NCBI GenBank assembly: GCA_964457585.1
Contig: CAYWFU010000018.1
Span: 1 to 46,345 of the forward strand
Direction of reading: 5' to 3'
Length of the DNA stretch: 46,345 bases
DNA from: CAYWFU01 sp964457585
Lineage (GTDB): Bacteria > JACRDZ01
Below, one piece after another: positions 42,291-46,345 of the stretch. Every line of letters starts with the position of its first letter. Positions within the stretch are counted from its first letter, which is position 1. The notes beneath the pieces are model-generated. The model had not been told where the DNA came from and searched no databases. It saw only the letters and a program-made list of their open reading frames with translations. A program made the position numbers and the translations under genes.

Positions 42291-43802
42291 ATGAAATCAA
42301 AATCTATTATTTTTCATGGATTAGGAAGATATGTTGGAAAAAGTACCTTAATATGTGCTTTATCTCGAGTTTTATATGAGGATAAAATTCAAGTTGCTCC
42401 TTTCAAGGCGCAAAGTAAAACCCTTAATACTTATATTACACAGAATGGCTATGAAATCGATAGAATACAGGCTATGCAGGCTGAAGCAGGTGGTATTACC
42501 CCAATTGTTGATATGAATCCTATTTTATTAAAACCTATAAGTGAAAATTTATTACAGGTGATTATTCATGGGAAGATTGCTGGAAATTTTCATTATGAAG
42601 AATATAAAAAAATAAAAAAAGAATTAGTAGTACAACCAATAATTGAGTCCTATAGGAGATTGAGTGAAAAATTTTCTACTATTATAGTTGAAGGGACAGG
42701 TAATTTTACTCCATTGTTATTAAAAAATATAAATAAGGATATTGAATTAGATGTAGATTCTTCTATAGAGTCTCCAATTATTCTAATAGGAGATTCTATA
42801 AGAGGTGAAACATTACCATCTCTTACCGGGATTTTCGATTTTATAGATAAAAAGACTAAAAATCGAATTGCTGGTTTTATAATTAATAAATATAAAGGTG
42901 ATAAAAATGAAATAAATTCAATTATAAAATTGTTAGAACAAAAAACAAAGAAACCTGTTTTTGGTGTTATTCCTTATATTCATGGGATGAATCTTGATGG
43001 CGAAAATTTTATTATTAATAATACAAAATTATCATTATCTGTTTTTAATTCAGGACATAAAGTATGCATTAATACTTTTTACCTTCCTCATATATCTAAT
43101 AATTCTGATTTTGATAGTATAGAAGCAGATGGAGGGATTCATTTTCAGTATGTTATAAGAAAAAGGCATTTTGGCAAACCTGATGTTCTAATTATTCCGC
43201 ATACAAATAATCTTATTTATGATTTAAAGCATCTATTGGAAAGAGGATATAAAGAAAAGTTATGGGAATTGCATAATACTGGTGTAATGATTATTGGAAT
43301 CGGTGATGGATTTCATATGTTAGGGGAAGAAATTACATACTATTCGGGAAAAGGGTCAGAACAAAAAAAGATACAAGGGCTTGGGTTATTGCCTTTTACT
43401 TCGGTTTTGAATAAAAATAAATTTATTGAAGAAGTAACTGTAAAATCTCTAAATATTCCTTTCTATAATGATAAAATACAGGGGTTCAAGGTTGATTCAG
43501 CTATAATAGAATTATATAACAAAAAACAACCCCTTTTTTCTCTTGTTAACAAAAGGAATAAAACTATTAACGATGGAATTGCTAATGAAAATTTTTCTGT
43601 ATGGGGCACTAATGTTTATGGACTTTTTAATAATAGCACATTTTTAAAAAATTTTATAAATTACATTAAAAATCGAAAAGCAATCCCCAGAAATGAACAC
43701 ATCTTTATTAATAAAACTGAAAGAGAAAAAAGTTATAATAAAATGGCAGAAGTAGTTAGAAAGAATATTGATATGGGGAAAATTTATAAATTATTCAGGT
43801 AG
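42291..43802 (+). CDS. CobQ/CbiP-like protein lacking glutaminase catalytic residues
   Basis: This is a 503-residue full-length homolog of cobyric acid synthase (CobQ/CbiP). ATG 42291 is chosen because GGAG lies seven bases upstream and the P-loop GLGRYVGKST (residues 10-19) then sits at the family position. Aligned family segments: VDMNPILLKP, GFIINKYKGDKN, LPHISNNSDFDSI, NVYGLFNN, IDMGKIYKLF. Altered sites: GICGG with the glutaminase Cys is GIGDG (Gly338); the LHGLF His is Tyr443; EGAGSPAEINL is EGTGNFTPLLL; DIDRGGVF is GDSIRGETL; the PGSKNT loop is PHTNNL. Glutamine-dependent amidation is therefore unlikely. The frame is intact and the fold appears kept. Likely a neofunctionalised ATPase paralog; decay cannot be excluded. 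Confidence 0.8.
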   Translation: MKSKSIIFHGLGRYVGKSTLICALSRVLYEDKIQVAPFKAQSKTLNTYITQNGYEIDRIQAMQAEAGGITPIVDMNPILLKPISENLLQVIIHGKIAGNFHYEEYKKIKKELVVQPIIESYRRLSEKFSTIIVEGTGNFTPLLLKNINKDIELDVDSSIESPIILIGDSIRGETLPSLTGIFDFIDKKTKNRIAGFIINKYKGDKNEINSIIKLLEQKTKKPVFGVIPYIHGMNLDGENFIINNTKLSLSVFNSGHKVCINTFYLPHISNNSDFDSIEADGGIHFQYVIRKRHFGKPDVLIIPHTNNLIYDLKHLLERGYKEKLWELHNTGVMIIGIGDGFHMLGEEITYYSGKGSEQKKIQGLGLLPFTSVLNKNKFIEEVTVKSLNIPFYNDKIQGFKVDSAIIELYNKKQPLFSLVNKRNKTINDGIANENFSVWGTNVYGLFNNSTFLKNFINYIKNRKAIPRNEHIFINKTEREKSYNKMAEVVRKNIDMGKIYKLFR

Positions 43803-43807
43803 GTATA

Positions 43808-44719
43808 ATGTCTATATTTTTAGCTTATTTTTTAGATATTTTTTTGGGTGATTTAAGAATATTAAGAACACCGACTAATTTTTTGGGAACATTGACTTCC
43901 AAAATTATTTTTATACTAAAAAAAATAAAAAATCCTCAATTAATAAGTGTGTTTACTATTCTAATTATGAATATAATTACTTTTTTTGTTTCACTTCTTT
44001 TCCTTTTAATATTGCGTCGGATAAACAGCACTTTTGAATTTTTTGGTGAGACCTATTTAATTTTTAGTGCTTTTTCAATAAGATTACCTGAAAAAAGTGC
44101 AAATGAAGTATATGATAAACTTTATGAAAATAACATTGAAGAAGCACGGCATAAATTAAGTTCGATAACTGAAGATAAAATCGATAATATTGATGAAAAC
44201 GAAATAATAAAAACTACAATTAAAGGTACATCTCAAAATTGTCTTCATGATTTTTTTTCACCTGTTTTTTATGCTTTTATTGGCGGAGGTATCCTTGCCC
44301 TGTTATGCAGACTATCATATATAATTTATCATACAATTATAATGTCATCCGAATTTGATAACAAAGAAAAAGAAAAAATTAAGGCATTGCCATATTTTAT
44401 TATGGATTTATATAATTTTTTACCTTCACGCCTGCTTTATTTCTTTCTCCCAATTGCAGCAGGATATAAAAAGATTAAACAGGTAATTATTAACATCTGG
44501 GAAAAAAGACAGGAAAGTACCCATTATTTAAACGATTTTATTCCGATTAATGCTTTTTTTGGATTTATAAATTTATCATTGAAAACTAATAATAATGTTA
44601 TTAATGATTCATTAAAAGAACCAGAAATCGATGATATACATACTGCAATAAATTATATGTATAGATTGAGTTATATTGTTATTTCATTTTTCGTTGCTAT
44701 TAAATTTTTTGTCAATTAA
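43808..44719 (+). CDS. CbiB/CobD-like membrane protein with altered motifs
   Basis: This is a 303-residue polytopic membrane protein related to CbiB/CobD, which attaches aminopropanol to cobyric acid. Family features kept: a start AYFLDIFLGDLRILRTPTNFLGTL (DxxxGD plus P-xxxG), IDENEIIKTTIKGTSQN, FYAFIGGGILAL, MDLYNFLPSRLLYFFLPIAAG and DIHTAINYMYRLS. Family motifs changed: AENTVDGxxAPLF is SQNCLHDFFSPVF; VNTLDSM is SYIIYHTI; the SSPNxAWxEA segment is STHYLNDFIPINAFFG. It begins 5 bp after the CobQ-like gene, which is altered in the same way. Substrate unknown. It ends convergently with, and overlaps by 8 bp, the Mut7-C gene. Confidence 0.75.
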   Translation: MSIFLAYFLDIFLGDLRILRTPTNFLGTLTSKIIFILKKIKNPQLISVFTILIMNIITFFVSLLFLLILRRINSTFEFFGETYLIFSAFSIRLPEKSANEVYDKLYENNIEEARHKLSSITEDKIDNIDENEIIKTTIKGTSQNCLHDFFSPVFYAFIGGGILALLCRLSYIIYHTIIMSSEFDNKEKEKIKALPYFIMDLYNFLPSRLLYFFLPIAAGYKKIKQVIINIWEKRQESTHYLNDFIPINAFFGFINLSLKTNNNVINDSLKEPEIDDIHTAINYMYRLSYIVISFFVAIKFFVN

Positions 44720-45176
44720 GAAACCATCGCTTTAATTCTTCTTCCATGTTTTTTACATGTGTTGCATTCCAATAAATTTTTTGACAATCAGGACAAAAAG
44801 CAAAAACAGTTTGTGTTGCGAATACATAAGGGAATACGATATTTTTTACATCATTTTTATTTTTTGGGATTAAAAGACAATTACAATTAATACAGCGGCT
44901 AAAACTATGAACGGGTGAAAGTTCCGGCAGGTATTTTTTTAATTCTTTTATCTGCAAATCAATTTTTTGCGAAGCTAATAAAATAATTTTACAAAAATTG
45001 TATTTTTCAGCAAGAGACCTGTCTCTTGTAAGCAAAATCCGGTTTTCCTGTTTTGAAATCCATACAATAAGAGAATCCTCAATATGAGAATAATATAACG
45101 TATCATAACCAAGCATACGTAATTTACGTGCTAATTTCCCCAGCATGCAGTCAACAATAAAACGCATTTTTATCAT
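44712..45176 (-). CDS. Mut7-C RNase-domain protein
   Basis: This is a 154-residue protein with the Mut7-C (PIN-like) fold: MRFIVDCMLGKLARKLRMLGYDT at the start holds the first acidic residue, and RILLTRDRSLAEK the second. A C-terminal zinc finger is formed by CINC and CPDC. Such proteins are predicted metal-dependent RNases, often in bacteria and archaea of unknown pathway. An ATG three codons downstream (45167) is an equally good start. The 3' end overlaps the CbiB-like gene by 8 bp in convergent orientation. Confidence 0.88.
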   Translation of the reverse strand: MIKMRFIVDCMLGKLARKLRMLGYDTLYYSHIEDSLIVWISKQENRILLTRDRSLAEKYNFCKIILLASQKIDLQIKELKKYLPELSPVHSFSRCINCNCLLIPKNKNDVKNIVFPYVFATQTVFAFCPDCQKIYWNATHVKNMEEELKRWFLN

Positions 45177-45307
45177 CCACTTTTACTTCAAAACAGTCGC
45201 TGTTTTTCTGTAAATATGAGCCATAAGAATTAATTATGAGCTGCATGGTCAATCCTCATTTTTTAATAAAAAATCCAGAATATTAATAAATTCAATTTTT
45301 AGTTTTA

Positions 45308-45514
45308 TTAGGCAACTTTGGTTTTAACTTCTTGCAGTGAAAATTCAGATAAGTGTGCATTTTCTTTTGCATGTTCAATTGTCATATTGACCAGATTCCC
45401 ATTTTTATCCAGATCAATATAGATATTATCACTAATTTCTTTTGTTTCTTCAACATAGTGATCAGTAAATTCTAATTGTGCTGTATCTGTATCTAGAAAA
45501 TATTTCACTTTCAT
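45308..45514 (-). CDS. DUF2283 family small protein
   Basis: This is a 68-residue protein with the DUF2283 pattern VKYFLDTDTAQLEF...EISDNIYIDLDKNGNLVNMTIEHA. These small beta proteins usually sit next to a second small gene and are of unknown function. Its ATG overlaps the stop of the upstream gene by 4 bases, so they are translationally coupled. The antitoxin-like arrangement is suggestive only. Confidence 0.8.
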   Translation of the reverse strand: MKVKYFLDTDTAQLEFTDHYVEETKEISDNIYIDLDKNGNLVNMTIEHAKENAHLSEFSLQEVKTKVA

Positions 45515-45753
45515 ATTAATTCCTCCTTAAAATCTCTATCAAAGAAAGCATTATGTATAGTTTCATTATCTTCTAATAAAATAACTCTGAGATATTTGTT
45601 TACATTATGAATTTTTGACCATAATTTAATTCTTCCGTCTTTTTGCAATTCTCTTTTTAGTGGATTAGAAATTACATACTGAATCCATTCATCTTTAATA
45701 CATTTTCTATCAGGACGATTTCTAGTATAATTAAAATATTCTGTTGTTTTCAT
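45511..45753 (-). CDS. Small conserved protein paired with DUF2283
   Basis: This is an 80-residue protein with a basic first half (RNRPDRKCIKDEWIQYVI) and a beta-rich second half (GRIKLWSKIHNVNKYLRVILLEDNETIHNAFFDRDF). The DGRIK...LRV...ETIHNAFFDR pattern is that of small DUF2283-associated proteins with a RelE/DUF4258-like outline. It may be the toxin half of a toxin-antitoxin-like pair, by size, order and overlap, but no catalytic residues can be assigned. No promoter recognised; family P begins 67 bp upstream. Confidence 0.7.
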   Translation of the reverse strand: MKTTEYFNYTRNRPDRKCIKDEWIQYVISNPLKRELQKDGRIKLWSKIHNVNKYLRVILLEDNETIHNAFFDRDFKEELI

Positions 45754-45819
45754 ATTTCTATAATAGCAGTTTCTATATTTGGTTTCAAGTTTTATCCACT
45801 GTATCTCAAATTTTCGAAT

Positions 45820-46012
45820 TTATCTGGAAGTGCCAAGAATACTCTGCAGTTTACTGCAGGGATGAATTGGCACAAATATAAATAATGAAGCCCCCTGCGA
45901 CAAACTGCAGGGTTCTTCTCTGATAGAAAAATTATTTTTTGTAACTTCTCCAGATAAAATATTCCTATCAGAGACAGAAGATACCTCGCAGCTTGCTGCG
46001 AAGTTCTTCATT
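45820..46012 (+). repeat. Family P palindromic element, copy 7, with nested inverted family P piece
   Basis: The outer copy has hairpin A with the CTGCAG tip (45820-45883) and hairpin B CTCGCAGC/GCTGCGAA (45958-46012). Its spacer is interrupted at the same AT-rich place as copy 1. No functional gene overlaps it; a frame reading through the repeat is a by-product. Confidence 0.85.
45884..45957 (-). repeat. Family P piece nested in family P copy 7
   Basis: Reads AATGAAG, CCCCTGC...GCAGGG hairpin B, TTCTTCTCTGATAG and a terminal CTCCAGATAA in the orientation opposite to its host. Hairpin A is missing. It is therefore a shortened inverted family P element inside another. Confidence 0.75.
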
Positions 46013-46216
46013 TATTTTTTCTTTTTAATAGTTAGTTGCCAAGTTACCAACGATATTTTTTTCTCATTCTTGTATTCTTATTACAATTTCATTGTTTTGT
46101 CTTTCTATTATCATAATTGTGCCCTCTTTTTAAATTTTATCTAAAATAATTGTAGCATATTCTATTTAATAAGCAACAAAGATATTTAAATCCAGGATAT
46201 TGTCTTTATAAAATTT

Positions 46217-46300
46217 TTATCTGGAAGTACCAAATGAATTGGCACAAAATAAATAATAAATAATTCCTATCAGAGACAGAAGATACCCTATGGCTTTCAG
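46217..46300 (+). repeat. Family P palindromic element, copy 8 (degenerate hairpin B)
   Basis: The short-form hairpin A (GTACCAAATGAATTGGCAC) has a broken pair at its base. The spacer AAATAATAAATAATTCC and CAGAGACAGAAGATACCC are intact, but hairpin B is damaged (CTATGGCTTTCAGACTGGG). The right end is unclear. The rest of 46013-46345 is AT-rich, with no gene seen up to the window edge. Confidence 0.75.
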
Positions 46301-46345
46301 ACTGGGTCAAATCAATTTATATTAATTACTAAATAAAATTTAAAA

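Noticed and set aside
42278..43802. Canonical cobyric acid synthase with B12 riboswitch control
   Set aside because: Catalytic Cys and His are missing and the upstream gap is only 13 bases, leaving no room for a cobalamin riboswitch.
45820..46011. Open frame on the minus strand of about 63 residues
   Set aside because: It lies wholly within family P copy 7 and its translation is the repeat itself; no ribosome binding site.

Overview
The window comes from an AT-rich bacterial chromosome with a diderm (Gram-negative type) envelope. It carries the LPS-export permeases LptF and LptG, several lipoproteins, a signal-peptide cyclophilin and periplasmic-type multiheme cytochromes c. Three cytochrome genes carry 8, 15 and 5 canonical CXXCH motifs, which points to an anaerobic or redox-flexible lifestyle. 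I cannot place the organism more precisely than a poorly sampled, repeat-rich lineage.

Layout. 1-2.6 kb: radical SAM protein, HNH nuclease and GAF/HD-GYP protein. 2.6-6.9 kb: a phosphatase remnant, an eight-heme cytochrome with lptF-lptG close behind, and a cyclophilin. 7.3-12.9 kb: a NarL-type sensor kinase and response regulator followed by three lipoproteins, two of them built of beta-propeller-like repeats. 13.3-15.5 kb: a DEAD-box helicase and a broken ORF6N gene in a repeat-dense stretch. 15.8-31.3 kb: a division and cell wall (dcw) cluster in the order mraZ-rsmH-ftsL-ftsI-murF-mraY-ftsW-murG-murC-murB-ddl-ftsQ-ftsA-ftsZ. It has no murE or murD at their usual places. It is preceded by a good sigma70-type promoter and a 10-bp-phased array resembling MraZ boxes. 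31.6-35.5 kb: TPR proteins, a degenerate receiver/GGDEF protein, an XRE regulator and rsfS. 35.6-39.6 kb: a 1332-residue fusion of PQQ propeller, TolB-like propellers and TPRs. 39.6-44.7 kb: a 15-heme cytochrome, a 5-heme cytochrome with a zinc-ribbon-like insert, then a CobQ-like and a CbiB-like protein that have both lost hallmark catalytic motifs. 44.7-45.8 kb: a Mut7-C protein and a small DUF2283 gene pair.

The most unusual feature is a set of small non-autonomous palindromic elements. Family P (about 95-190 bp, eight loci) has two hairpins with interchangeable tips. It sits at or inside gene ends, where it supplies stop codons and C-terminal residues to the helicase, the ORF6N remnant, rsfS and murB. 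It resembles in style, not in recognised sequence, the Rickettsia palindromic elements. Family M (212-214 bp) is MITE-like, with ACTCAAG...CTTGAGT termini and 5-bp target duplications; one copy is nested inside a family P element. Another MITE-like element with an 8-bp target duplication is nested in an older hairpin. Family H is a run of three consecutive hairpins with compensatory base changes. These elements also break the dcw operon at murF/mraY, murB/ddl and ftsQ/ftsA.

The strongest candidate for an undescribed protein system is the 41.7-44.7 kb operon: a small cytochrome, a CobQ-like protein lacking the glutaminase Cys and His, and a CbiB-like membrane protein lacking family motifs. All three reading frames are intact.
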